Source: Cryptomeria japonica (taxonomy: Eukaryota > Streptophyta > Pinopsida > Cupressales > Cupressaceae). Taken from it: a stretch of DNA of 60,000 bases. The translations under genes and the position numbers were made by a program. The notes beneath the pieces were generated by a model, which ran no database searches, was not told the origin of the DNA, and worked only from the letters and a program-made list of their open reading frames with translations. Below are positions 1 to 11,600 of this stretch, piece after piece. How positions within the stretch are numbered: the stretch's first letter is position 1; every line of letters starts with the position of its first letter. The DNA lies in NCBI RefSeq assembly GCF_030272615.1, contig NC_081406.1, forward strand, positions 459,634,072-459,694,071. The letters run 5' to 3'.

Positions 1-198
1 AATCACAAAAACCAAGTGTCCAAACAATGTCTTTGACATAACCAAGTAATCTCCAAATGATAACAGATCATCCTTAGTGTCGGTAAATAATATAACTTGT
101 AGGTTAACTATATACCGGTGACTGTGCATAAGTCACTGAACATGCTGGTGAACATAACCAAAGATCTCCACAAGGATAAGTGTTGACAAGTGTTGACA

Positions 199-471
199 TC
201 AATGACAAAACCAATGCAACACATCCATAATACCAACATGAACATCAACATATTCAGTATCAGATAAAGAACTGATAATAGCCTCTAGTGCTTGATTGTT
301 TTCTCGTTGCTCTTTCTTTTGATCATTAGTCATAATTCCAGTAGGTGCAACATATTGAGTATTAATATGTTCCCAGTATTGATTTCCAAGACACTTGATA
401 TAAATTTTCATTCTGTCACTCCATATCCTATACTTCTCTCTATTAAACTTTAGACCTTCCTTCTTCATCAT
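199..471 (-). pseudogene. copia gag N-terminal fragment
   Basis: A 90-residue reading frame starting at 471 carries the copia gag N-terminal signature: 'FNREKYRIWSDRMKIYIK', then 'YWEHINTQYVAPTG', then 'ENNQALEAIISSLSDTEY' (DUF4219/UBN2-type capsid). This protein would form the capsid that packages the element RNA. The frame fails after 'TEYVDVH', where family members continue into a long alpha-helical domain, and nothing downstream to position 1 restores it. The start lies 60 bases after the primer site, as expected. It is a truncated, non-functional remnant. Confidence 0.85.
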
Positions 472-530
472 GATTTACAAGATCTTTACCTCAAGTTGTT
501 AGGATTAGACCTTAGAGGACCTAAGAACCT

Positions 531-543
531 GGCTCTGATACCA
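531..543 (-). other. Primer-binding site, initiator-Met tRNA type
   Basis: The minus strand reads TGGTATCAGAGCC, the standard plant copia primer site complementary to the 3' end of initiator tRNA-Met. It lies two bases inside the LTR end. Confidence 0.9.
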
Positions 544-545
544 AT

Positions 546-1928
546 TGATGGTATTATGAAAGAATAAGGATCTGGTCAACTAATGAGGGGGGGGTGAATC
601 AGTAGATAGAAAAACTGACAAAACTTCACGAATCTCAAAATCAATCTCTCAAAGTAAACTTAGAACTATCAATGCAATATCTCTGTCAAGATAAAAACTA
701 TCAAACTAAACTAGTTGACTATTACAATAGATAAGAATAATCAACTTGAAACTTATAACCATTCAAATACTTTTACTGACATAAGTAAAACTTCATTTCA
801 TATTGTTGTCGGTTATCATGACTTATCAAAGTGGAATAAGTAGTTAAGAAAATCAACCATAGAAACATAACCACAAAAACATTCACCACTTGACACAATA
901 TTTTTGATGTGGAAACCCAAATGGGAAAAACCATCATGAGATGGAACTCACAAGAAATTTTGAACTCTTCTGAAGTTTGCCTTGTTAGGAGCCAAGCCTG
1001 TTAAAGGTTTACAAAAGGTCCTGTTAAGAACTGATCCTGTTAGGAACCACTCGGTTAAGGGATTGACTATAATGCCTTGTTAGAAGAAATAACTTGTAAG
1101 GAGTAACCTTTGTAAAGGATTTAGAATCCAAGATAATGGATCACCTTGTTATAGGATTTGAATAACACCAAGCTTGTTAGAGCTTACTTGGTTAGGGGAT
1201 TTAACTGCTATAATTTTTAGAAAACAATAGGAGTTTTTTGATCTGTTTGAATAACACTTCACTTGCTTGTTCAAATCCTTTTCATGCTACTATCTTCCTT
1301 TACTCAAACTGTAGATACATCATCCGGTTCGGCAACCACACACTCAAACTAAAAAAATCATCGACCTTATAAATAAATCAACTAGGTCGGTAACACAACA
1401 AAAACTTAATTCTCATAGAGATTAAAAACAAGTAGGTTTAAGTATGACTGTTGGATTACATAACAATCTCTACACATCATTCAAGAAAGCCTCGACCGCT
1501 CCTTGATCACTACTTCATTGATCTCAGTAACTCATCACCTACTTTGCATTATATGCAATATACTTGCTCATTCCCAATACAAAAAATATATTACCTCAAC
1601 ATGCCAAAATCACTTTGAAACTCTCTTCATACAATATGCATATGTGTCATAATCATCACCGCTCATCATCAAGTCATAAACCAATATAACCAATTCACCA
1701 AACTTAATTGGTTAGGGTTTATCAAAACAACAAGTAGGGTTTACCGGTTCAACCCTCCAATACTTAGCAATACCAATTCACTCCACAAACTTTCTTGCCA
1801 GTTACAGTTCCTTCACTTAGCTCTTCCTACCAATTACAAAACATCATTACAATAATAACATTACCGGTTGATTGATATCAATGACAACATAACATATCAT
1901 TAATGCAATCTTCATGCAAATGCCAACA
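546..1928 (-). repeat. 5' LTR of copia-type element
   Basis: The minus strand starts TGTTGGCATTTGCATG and ends CCATCA, followed after AT by the primer site. The LTR is about 1.38 kb. It contains repeated 'CTTGTTAGG' / 'CCTGTTAAGG' phrases (about 980-1200) that recur, inverted relative to the window, in the C1 LTRs near 24070-24180 and 30620-30720. The outer boundary at 1928 rests on the TGTTGGCA start. The partner LTR is outside the window, so the boundary has not been checked by comparison. Confidence 0.75.
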
Positions 1929-2217
1929 TTGACTATGGAGAAAATAATGACCATAATAATTGTGGTTTAGGATCTCCTTGTAAAATGAAATAAATAATTG
2001 TGGTTTAGGATTTCATTCTAGTGGAGCAACCTAACAATTTCCCTCATGATTCATACAATTCATATGAATTATATTATATTATCAATGAGACTTACAATTT
2101 TGTGCTTCAATACCACACAAGTGTATGTATGGTGTAAATTAACTCTACGAAATTTGTAGAGGGATTATTCATTATAACAATCAAATAATCCTTAAGAGGA
2201 ATCCACTACATTAATAG
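1929..2217. other. Unassigned AT-rich spacer with a short duplication
   Basis: No gene is visible. The phrase 'ATAATTGTGGTTTAGGAT' occurs twice (about 1955-1972 and 1994-2011). The stretch sits between the copia LTR and the left LTR of T1 and ends in AATAG, the candidate target duplication of T1. Confidence 0.5.
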
Positions 2218-2962
2218 TGTAGACACTTAAAATTGTCCTATTTAATTAAATATTTTTTTATTTATTTAACGAATTCATTTATCCACTTCTAAGCCTTTCC
2301 TCATTTAAATAAATACTTTTATTTATTTAAATTTTCCTTTTCATAAATTAAATAAATACTTATTTATTTAATTGATCCCATTTCCTCTACTAATTAAATA
2401 AATCTTTATTTATTTAATTAATTCATTAGCCTTTTCTGTCCATGACACATGTCATTCATCTCTTAATTCCTACACTACCTACCCCCTTTATCATTTTATT
2501 ATTTCATCTACCTACCCTCTAATCCTAGCCAACCATTTATATTTACACCTCTTAATCGTATCCCTCCATTTCTTACAGTGTCTTCTATATAAGAGGATGC
2601 TTCTTTCATTATGAACCCTAATCATTCAAATTAGCTAATGAGCATTCTAATCAATCTTATGCAATCAAGCCTTTTTGCAATCAAACTATCAACCACATTT
2701 TCATTTTTTGTTGAGCTCTTGTGCATACATAAAATCTGAGAGCAAATATATCAACCAAGATCAATGGAGATAAGAAGAATGAAGATTCAAACCCTAGTTG
2801 ACATGTGATGGTATAATCTTTTTGATTTTGTTGATTTGCATTGTCTTAAGTAATCTTCATATGTTATGGTGGATCTTTGTTGTTGATAGGCTAGGGTTTT
2901 GTGGTTGAATTCATTTAGTCTTTCAATATTGTTGTTCCATTATCCAGTTTTCACCATACACA
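2218..2962 (+). repeat. T1 5' LTR
   Basis: Starts TGTAGACACTTAAAATTG and ends CCATACACA. The 3' copy at 32567-33363 matches over its whole length, differing mainly by substitutions and small indels in runs of TTTAATTAAATAAATA. A TATATAAG box (2586-2593) and A-rich downstream sequence mark the promoter. M-family LTRs begin with the same TGTAGACACTTAAAA. Confidence 0.85.
2586..2593 (+). promoter_or_regulatory. TATA box of T1 5' LTR
   Basis: TATATAAG sits in 'CTTCTATATAAGAGGATG' and is preserved at 32988-32995 in the 3' LTR. Its position in the last half of the LTR fits an RNA start near 2615-2625. Confidence 0.6.
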
Positions 2963-4700
2963 TTTTGGTACGCCCAGTGGGACTCTTGTCCCTTTTGCAT
3001 TTAACATCTTTTGTTATAGATTTTGTGTTTTTGAACTTCCAGATCTGACATTTTCTGATGACATTTCAACTTTTTGCGTCTGCACCCTCTGAAATCATGT
3101 TTTTGTTTTTCTGTCGTGTCTACACATTCCAAAATCCCATTTGTGTTTCCAACAACATTTTTAGTTTCCAGATCGTAGGTTTTCATTTTAGTCGCGTCTA
3201 TGCAGTCTTTAGGGGTGTCTGTGAGTTTAAATCACGTCCACGCATTCCAAAATCGTGTTTGTATTCTTGACAACATTTTTATTTTCCAGATTGTAGTTTT
3301 TCATTTCAATCGGGTTTATGCAATATTCAGGGGAGTCTATGAGTTTAAATCAAGTTTGTGATTGGTTTAATAGTGCTTGCGTTCTCTGCATTTTCTTTTG
3401 TGTTCTGCATTTTTCAGTTCCTCACTTAGGGTTTCTGTTTCGTCATTTGGTCTTGCATTTAAGGTTTTAGATTTGGTTCATTTAAGCTAATATCTTGTGA
3501 TCCAACTAATGAAGTGGTGCAATTTGTTTTTGGAAGCAAATCGTGAATCAAAGGCCCCTATTTTTCACAAAGTATTTTGGGATTTAAAAAAAATAAACCT
3601 AACTTGTTTGCTTGTAGGAAGGGGTAATTATTTGAAACAACCCAAATTACTAACAAATATTTGTTGCAGGGCCTTGGCATGGGTTTGATTTTGATTTTCA
3701 TTGTGTGCTTTGTTTTCATAGATTAGCAAATACTTCAATTGGTGCACTAAAATTGAACCAATGTCTTTTGTGTCTTGAGCAATAGGCTCTTTGTGTTTAA
3801 TCTTTATCTGCCTCCCCACGTGGTCACTAGGACTACTAGTGAGGAGGGAATGACCCAAGTGGTAGAGAGGAAATACCCCCTCTTCTGAACTACTATAAAG
3901 AATTGTATCCATGGTAAAATCCTTGGGTAACATGTGTTGATTAGTCCACACCGATACTATGTCTCCTCATAAACCCGTTTGATCAAATTTATTTGATCAA
4001 TAGTAGGGCATAACCCCTATAGGCTGGGAGCCTTCTGTAATTACAGAGTTGAAAGTGTCGCATGTATGGCCACACAAGCGGATGCCCTTATTGACACCTT
4101 TTTTTTTTAGAAAGCTAAAATCCTTCTAGTTGCTAGGATAGGAGGTCGGACCTCTAGAGCAGCCCACAAACATATGGTTCTTAGTAGAGGTACAAAGTTC
4201 GCCATGAGGAGTTTTCATGGGGACTAGTGCTTGACTGCCCCAGAGAAGTGAGTGTTGAGGGTGGAGCTAGTGGGGTCAAGCACATAAGTATCCTCTTTGA
4301 ATAGCGTATCCTCAGGGGAAACCCCATGTGGGATCAACAACTATTTTCCTGGCCAACCATAAGAATTGTGCTTGTCTTCTTTTAAACATTCAAACATTCA
4401 AGGCCAACCATCAAAATATTGTGTCTTTTGTCTCTTCAAGTGTATGCAAAATATTTTTACATCAAACAACACACTTTATTTTGAGTCATTTTGAGTCTAA
4501 ACACTTGCAAACATAGAGTCCTCATCAACATTGTGTCCTCTTGTCATGAAAAAATGGTCAAAGATTCAGATTTGGTCACAACAACAACTTAACAAATTGG
4601 AAAAATTGCAATCGGGCTTTATAAACGTGTCTGTGTCTGATAGAAATACATATGTGTACTTCTATCAATTTTGACGGCAAAAATTGCAATCGGGCTTTAT
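2963..4700 (+). other. T1 leader, non-coding
   Basis: About 1.7 kb with no supported reading frame. Between about 3960 and 4290 it matches, in the same relative orientation, the leader of M (minus strand of about 50710-51010), sharing phrases such as 'GAGTTTTCATGGG' and 'AGTGGGGTCAAGCA'. Such long leaders are usual in Tat-type elements and may hold packaging signals. The boundary with the next insertion, about 4700, is approximate. Confidence 0.6.
2966..2985 (+). other. T1 primer-binding site
   Basis: TGGTACGCCCAGTGGGAC lies three bases after the LTR end. The TGG start and position identify it as a primer site. I could not assign the tRNA from memory. Confidence 0.7.
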
Positions 4701-4701
4701 A
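4601..4701 (+). repeat. Short direct repeat around 22 bp
   Basis: 'AATTGCAATCGGGCTTTATA' occurs at about 4603-4622 and again at about 4682-4701, about 57 bp apart, just before the RNase H remnant. It could be a local duplication or a relic of an insertion. No partner copy was found at the other end of ORF b. Confidence 0.6.
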
Positions 4702-4728
4702 CAGATAGAAATACATAGCCCACCTAGT

Positions 4729-5115
4729 GGATGGATGAGAATCAATTTTGATGGGGCCTCAAAGGGTAACCTGGGTTTTGCAAGATGTGGCGTGGTCCTA
4801 AGGGATGAATGGGGAATATGAAAAATCATAAAATGTATTCCCATAGGAAATCAGACTAATCATGTTGCCGAAGCCATGACGGCTTACCATGGGATGATCC
4901 TTGCCAAGGAAGCCAAATGCACTAAAGTTTGGTGTGAAGGAGACTCCTTAAACATAATCAATTACTTAAATATGAAATTCCCACCTTCTTGGTCAATTAG
5001 TAATGCTATTAAAGCAACTAGGAAAATCAGAGAAGAATTTGAAATGTGTGTTTTTACACGTGTATAGGGAGGCCAACTCCTGCGCTGACTGGGCAGCCAA
5101 CCTAGCATGCTAAAT
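4729..5115 (+). pseudogene. LINE-type RNase H remnant
   Basis: The frame reads 'INFDGASKGNLGFARCGVVL', then 'NHVAEAMTAYHGMILA', 'VWCEGDSLNIINYL' and 'YREANSCADWAANLA'. These are the ordered catalytic D, E, D and D regions of the RNase H fold (RVT_3 type) found at the C-terminus of plant L1-like LINE polyproteins and in related plant proteins. It would remove RNA from RNA-DNA hybrids. It is broken: an in-frame TGA follows 'DEWGI', a one-base shift lies near 5050-5063, and a TAA follows 'NLAC'. No reverse transcriptase lies upstream, so this is a 5'-truncated copy or captured fragment. Confidence 0.8.
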
Positions 5116-5229
5116 GGGAAACATCATTACTAGTTATGGTGAAATGGAGATTGCAAGTGAAATGAAATCCTTGCTCAATTAGGACTAGAGCCAGACAAGG
5201 CAATGTGGTACTTTTAATCATCATTTTTA

Positions 5230-5491
5230 ATGACCTTTCCACCTTTTTCGATGCAGGGTTTTCTCGAAGATAATGAGCATTTATATAGGTTCCTTATCAT
5301 TATTATTTGGCACAGATTCTGGGTGCTATTACAAAATAACCACAAAAACCAAAGGAGAGGCTATCAAATTGAGAGAAGGAATTGCAAGGAAGGTGCCGGA
5401 AAAATGGGAGGTAAGAAGAAAAGATTTGAACCTACTTCCTGCTTTGACTGGAGAAAGAACAAAGAATTCTGGGATATCCTTCAGTAGGGGG
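5230..5491 (+). pseudogene. ORF b, left part (interrupted by G1)
   Basis: The frame includes 'KKKRFEPTSCFDWRKNKEFW' and runs 'DILQ' into a TAG at 5485, followed by a run of five G where G1 is inserted. Its continuation is at 16590. Removing G1 and one duplicated target (11,098 bp) keeps the frame, giving 'GGLNVFME' and onward. I do not recognise the family. The upstream start is uncertain: an ATG at 5230 is in frame, but the ORF may once have begun further left. An overlapping frame (5273-5494) also stays open, but only the frame given here joins correctly across the insertion. Confidence 0.55.
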
Positions 5492-6756
5492 TGATAAGTC
5501 GATGCTTTGACATGTTTTTTATCATGACTCTTAGGTTTTTTGGTATCTTTTGGGTTGCATTGTGATAATAAAGTATTGTGAATTGACTATATGTAATCCA
5601 TGTTTTAAAACTAAACTTAAGAAATCATGTTTCAACTTTGTCAGTTAATTCCTGCAGCCATGCTAATTTATTCCTGTAGCCAAATGATTTGTCCCTGTGA
5701 TATGCGGATTATTTAGGATATTTTCATATGTGAGTTAATGAATGTATTAATTAAGTAAGATACATATGCATGTCCTTGTATGTTTTTTTTTTTTTAGTGC
5801 AGATAATAATTGATGTTGTGGTGGATGATTTTCTTTCGCACCTAAGGACTGGAGAATCACGTTTAGATAACTGGAGGTCAAACTGAAGGGGATTCGAGCA
5901 AGCACAATGTATGGCATAATCAGAGCAGTCATACTTCACCATGGGAGTTTAACTCTGGTGCATATTGAATTCACAAAAAATCACTTTGGCGTGCAAAGAC
6001 TGTGGTTCGATTTCAGATCCATGGTTCCTGCACTCAAGCTCTCAGTTATCTCCTTCATCTGACAATTATCTGCCTCTTATTCTGGGCGTAACTTTAGTTG
6101 TCCATTGTAGTTGATCTTTTCTTTATAATAAGCTCTTCCTTCTTTCTTAGAGTTAGACAGGATGGAAAGGAATTGAGCAGAGTTTTGTCAAGCATTCTGA
6201 ATTTTTCTCTTTTAGACTATGTAATCATTTTCAGGAAGAAATGAATAAGAATATGTTGTTTTGATCTATTAATAGTACTTTGTTGGGAGTTTGATATCAC
6301 TCATCCAAGGGGGCCCACTTGGTGAGTGATCCTATGTTTATGATCATTGAAGTTAGTTTTTACTTAGTTGCAGTAGAAGTTCATGATTGGATTGTTCTTG
6401 GAGCCACTGAAAATAGATCCGTTGACTGTTCCTGTAGCCAAGACAGAACGGTGTGATTTTTTTTATTTTCATTAGATCATTTCAGCAGTGTTTTGTGAAG
6501 CTTTCATGTAGCCTTTTATGATTTCCATTCCTGCCTTTCCTTTAGGATAATGTTAGTCACTATCGTAATGCAGAATAATCATTTAAGGAGCTTAGTACAT
6601 ATATATTGTAGACCCATTTCAAGTTTTACATTCCTAGATTGATAACTAAATGAACACCAGCCATGAAAATAGTAAACTCTACCATATGAATGTCCAAACT
6701 TCGGATGGAGATTTCAATTAGAGGTATTATTATTATCATTATAGTTGGGGTAGACA
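5492..6756 (+). repeat. G1 5' LTR
   Basis: Starts TGATAAGTCGATGCTTTG and ends GTTGGGGTAGACA. The 3' copy (15318-16584) ends TAGATA, a C-to-T change in the terminal CA. The LTR contains several copies or near-copies of TTCCTGCAGCCA (5649-5660; variants at 5671, 6027, 6430). Confidence 0.9.
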
Positions 6757-6760
6757 TTTT

Positions 6761-6778
6761 TGGTGCCATTGCTGGGGA
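6761..6778 (+). other. G1 primer-binding site, tRNA-Asp type
   Basis: TGGTGCCATTGCTGGGGA differs by three transitions from TGGCGCCGTTGCCGGGGA, the site matching the 3' end of plant tRNA-Asp used by Athila/Tat-type elements. Confidence 0.8.
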
Positions 6779-6849
6779 TTGTGTCAAGCTAAGAACCTTT
6801 TATGATTATTTTAGTTTCTAGTTAATTGTTTGAAATTTCATGAATCTAC

Positions 6850-8646
6850 ATGCATAATAGAAGAAGAGATGTCAGAGGTAGATTTATGCCCACTCATACT
6901 ACTCATGTAAAAGATAATTTTCTAGATATAAACCCTTTTGCTGAACTGTATCAAGTCCCATAGAATTTGAATCACCCCGAGTCTGAATTTCTAGAAGGTA
7001 GTCTTCAGTTCCTTTTTGGTCTACAAGAAGAAGAATTTCCTATAGTAACAACCCCCACAAGTCCAATGCAAGGGAACCCACCTCCTGTTGGGAGTAATCC
7101 ACCACCACCACCTAGTCCAACATTTGAGTTTCCCATCTTTTACCAACATGATAATGCTAACCTCAAGAACATTCTAGCATCTTCACTTCCTAAATTCTAT
7201 GGGTTGATTACAGAGGATCCGGATTCATTTCTATTTGAGTTTGATGTTCTTTGTAGGAGTTTTGACTATACTACATATGCCCATAGACTCAAAAATTTTC
7301 TAGCCACTTTGAAGGAGTCATCCTTGAGATGGTTTATGAGCTTGGGTAGTAGCACAATCAGCACATGGGATGAGATGAAATGGTTGTTTCTTGCAAAATA
7401 TAAAGATTATTGTAGAGGCATTGATCGTCATGGGGATGATATCTTTAGAATGACACAAACTGAAGATGAGAGCCTTGAGGATTATCTGGAAAGGTTTTTG
7501 TTTAGTGTCAAGAAGTCCAAGCATAGTACTCTGAATGAAGATTCCCTCAAATTGATATTCTTGAGGGGTATTAGTGATGAATGCACCGATTCCTTAGATC
7601 TCATGGGAGGAGGTGACATTACACAATCTACTTGGACTGAAATAGGACAAATTTGCAAGAAGTATTCCAAATCTACTTCTAAGAAGAATAGGAGATTTAA
7701 GTCAACGACACCATTATCATCATCTAGAACTGGAGTTTCTAGATTGGAACTTAGCCATCTGTTAAAAGATTTCAAGGAGGACATTATAAACAATATGGCT
7801 ACTCAGTTGAATACATTGGCAGCTAAGAAGAAACATGAGGAAGCTGATGCATTTCTTGCAGAATTCTGTCCTCATTGTAAGCAGTAGAAGAAAAATTGTA
7901 GATGTAAGATGGTTGCAAATGTTGAGGTACCTGATTTCAAACCAATTTAAGGTGAGGATGAACAAGTCTTCTATGTTGCTCAAAGAAGACCAAATTTTCA
8001 AAGACAAGGTATGGCACCTGATCCACTTTCTTTTTCTGGTTATAGTGGTGATTCTTATGCACCAAATAACCAATGGCAACCACAGTATTCTCAAAATTTT
8101 GGTAACTATCCACATTGGTATGGATCACAAGGCCAAAGACAACAATTTGCTAATCAAATCCCCCAGTGGCAGCAGCCATAGGGAAACTGGTATCCACCTC
8201 AGGGTTCAGGGAACCAATTTCAAGGGAATTGGAAACCTACCTCTCAATGGAGGGGAAACCCATCATGGTCATCCTAATCTTCTAGATATCAGCCCCCTGC
8301 TCAGTAGCCACAACCTCCTACTTTAATGCCTCCTCCTGCAGCTACAACTGCACCTCCTAAGACAATGCAACTGCCTACTCAACCATTGCTTAATTCAAAT
8401 ATCAAATCTCAGCAACAACAACAAGCTTATTCAGTTGCTGCTAATCAACACCCAGCCAATTCTTTATCACTAGATGATATTCACCTTCGATCTGGGACAA
8501 CTCTACCTAATCCCTCTCATCCGGTTATTACTAAGGTACAAGAAGAGCAGCTAATCTCTGATCCTAAAGATGTAATACCTCAAAATAAAATATTACCACA
8601 ATTTCCCCATAGATTAAAAGACAAAGAAGTTTCTACTGAACAATAG
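6850..8646 (+). pseudogene. G1 gag
   Basis: Starts at ATG 6850 ('MHNRRRDVRGRF'), 72 bases after the primer site. The capsid (retrotransposon gag) domain lies at about 7170-7700, with 'SSLRWFMSLGSSTISTWDEM' and 'ESLEDYLERFLFSVKK'. A Cys-His remnant 'FCPHCKQ' follows, then a Q/P/W-rich tail. The product would assemble the particle. In-frame stops: TAG at 6961, 7885, 8179, 8305 and 8644, TAA at 7948 and 8275. The frame is otherwise unbroken, so the damage is point mutation. Family alignment expects glutamine at most of these positions. The stop at 8644 also falls within the continuous gag-pol frame. Confidence 0.85.
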
Positions 8647-11600
8647 CAAAGCTTTGATATTCTTGATCAACTGAAGTACATTTGTGTTAAAATTCCATTG
8701 TTGCAAGCAATAAAGGATGTCCCAATATATGGTAAGGCATTGAGAGAAGCATGCCTAAAGAAATCTGGCAGAAAGAAAAAGTTTCCACAAACAGTTCATG
8801 TTATGGGTCAATTGGCTGATATTATGTTAGGAAAAATTGCTATTCCAAAGTATTCTGATCCAGGTAGTCCTATTGTGAGTATAGTCATTAATGGCAGTCA
8901 AATAAAAAATGTTTTAGTTGATCTAAGGGCAGCCATTAATGTAATGACAAGGGAAGTAATGAAACATCTAGAGATATATAGTTTAAGGGCTACACCCATA
9001 GTTCTCTAGCTTGCTTATGGCTCTACAGTAAGACCTGATGGTATCATAGAAGATAAGGTAGTTATTCTAGATTCCTAGGAATATCATGCAGAATTTATGA
9101 TTTTATCTCCAAAAGCAACATTGGGGGGATATCCAGTCATTTTGGGAAGACCATGGTTTGCCACAACTAATGCATATATTGGGTGTAGATCAGGAGACAT
9201 GACTATTACAGATGGCAGTTCCACAAAAACATTAGCCTTGTATTCCCCAGCACAACCTCAGCTTGAGCAGTAGTAGGTTGTTTGGCCTATTTTGGGCAAG
9301 GAATCTGAAGAAATTGACTCTATTAATCACCTTATGATGATTAATCAAGTGCCACTCATGCAGTTATATGATGAAGAATCAATTCTTTATAAGGTCCTAA
9401 TAAATGAATTAATAGAAAACCAAGAATTGTAGGAATTGGTTCTGAATATTGCAGGTTTGGACTTTCCTCCAGCCACTAATATCTTGCATACCTTGTTGCC
9501 GCAGGAATTGTCTTATTCTCATTTTTCTGATATGAATTAGATTGATCTTACTATCAAGATAGAGGTGGAATGGAATAAATATTTGAACATCAATAAGAAT
9601 ATAGCAGACACTCAAAAGGATAGCCTAGTAGACTTCCTAAAACTTCACAGAAATGCTTTTGCATGGGATTACAAGGATATGAATGGAATTGATCCAGCAG
9701 TTTGTACTCATCGCATTTACATAAAGGATGAGTGTTTCCGCCTCAGACAACCTCAAAGAAGAGTCAACCCTGCCTTGAAGGAGATAGTTAAAGAAGAATT
9801 GCAGAAATTGTTGAAAGCTGGGTTTATCTATCCTATCTCCGACAGTCAATGGGTATCACCTTTGGTGATAGTTCCTAAAAAGGGAGGTAAATGGAGAGTA
9901 TGTGTTGATTATAGAGCCTTGAACTTAGCCACAAGGAAGGATCATTTTCCACTGCCATTTGTGGATTGGGTATTGGATTGTCTTGCTAGTAAGAGATATT
10001 TTTCATTCCTGGATGGATTTAGTGGCTATAATCAGATACAAATAGCTCCTGAGGATCAGGAGAAAACAACATTTACTTTCCCATGGGGCACTTATGCATA
10101 TTCTATTCTTCCTTTTGGGTTGTGTAATGCTCCAGCCACTTTTCAAAGGGTAGTGATTAGTATTTTTTTGATATTTCTCAAGATATTATGGAAATTTACA
10201 TGGATGACTTTACAACTTATGGCTTTGAATTTGATCAAGCATTAGGTAATTTGAAGAAAGTTTTGCAGCGGTGTGAAGACTACAACTTGTCTATAAACAG
10301 TGAGAAGTGTTTCATTATGATGGAAGAAGGAATAGTCCTTGGTCATCATATATCTGTACATGGCATAGAAGTGGATCCAGCAAAGATTGAGGTTATTCAG
10401 CATATTAATGACCCTGTGAAGTAGCAAGATGTGAGAAGTTTTCTTGCCCATGCTGGATACTATAGAAGGTTTATCAAAGACTTTAGCAAAATTGCAAGTC
10501 CCTTATATTCACTGCTTACTAAAGATGCAGAATTTAAATGGACCTCAGCATGCAATGAAGTTTTTTTAAAGCTTAAGCATGCTTTGACTCAAGCACTAGT
10601 TCTAAAAGGACCTAATTTGTCTCTACCATTCCAAATCCATACTGATGCATCTGATTATGCCATAGGAGCAATGCTGTGACAAAAAGTTGGCAAGTTGGAA
10701 AATGCAATATATTATATCAGCAAGAATTTGCAGGGACCTTAATTGAATTATATAGTTACTGAAAAGGAAATGCTAGTTGTCATATATGCCTTTAACAAGT
10801 CTAGACACTATATTATAGGGTATCCCATATTTGTGCATATAGATCATACTACAATTAGATATCTCATGAATAAGCCATCAATCACCGGTAGATTGGCTTG
10901 CTGGTTATTGTTGATGTAGGAATTTGATATCACAGTTGTTGATAAGCCAGGGAAGTCTAATGTTGTTGCAGATTATCTTTCATGTCTTCAATTGCAGGAA
11001 GATTCTACAATGATAGATGACACTTTTCCAAATGAGCATTTGTTTCTCATACAGGCTCATACTCCATGGTATGCTAATATTGCCAACTATTTAGCTACAG
11101 CTAAAATGCCAATTTCTTTTTCTCCTAAGGAAAGAAGGTTGCTAGTTGAAAAATGTTTTAACTTTTCATTGATTGCTGATTGTCTATTTTATACTGGACC
11201 TAACCAAGTCATGCGAAGATGTGTCAGAGAAGATGAAACATATGACATCCTACATGCATGTCATGATGAGCCATGTGGAGGTCATTTTGCTACCAAAAGG
11301 ACATCATTGAAAATACTCAATACCGGATACTATTGGCCTACATTACACAAGGATGCAACTCAGGACACAAGGAAATGTGACAGATGTCAGCAAATGGGAA
11401 GACCTACAAAATTTGATGAGATGTCACTATATCCTCAAATATCTGTTACACCATTTGACAAGTGGGGATTAGATTTTGTTGGCCCCATTGAGCCACCTTC
11501 TAATGGAAAATCTTATATCTTGGTATGTATAGACTATGTGACAAAATGGGTAGAAGCTAGAGCTATGCAACATGCAAGAGATAATAAGGTGGTTGACTTT

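Larger units (their letters stand above)
1..1928 (-). mobile_element. Ty1/copia-type LTR retrotransposon, 5' end only
   Basis: Read on the minus strand, this holds an LTR (1928 down to 546), a primer-binding site matching the initiator-Met tRNA type, and the start of a copia gag (471 down to 199). The rest of the element lies outside the window. The order LTR, primer site, gag is canonical. The LTR begins TGTTGGCA and ends CATCA two bases before the primer site, exactly as in the C1 element at 23316, so the two are related copia-type families. Below about position 199 the sequence no longer reads as gag, so the internal region is already broken. Confidence 0.8.
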
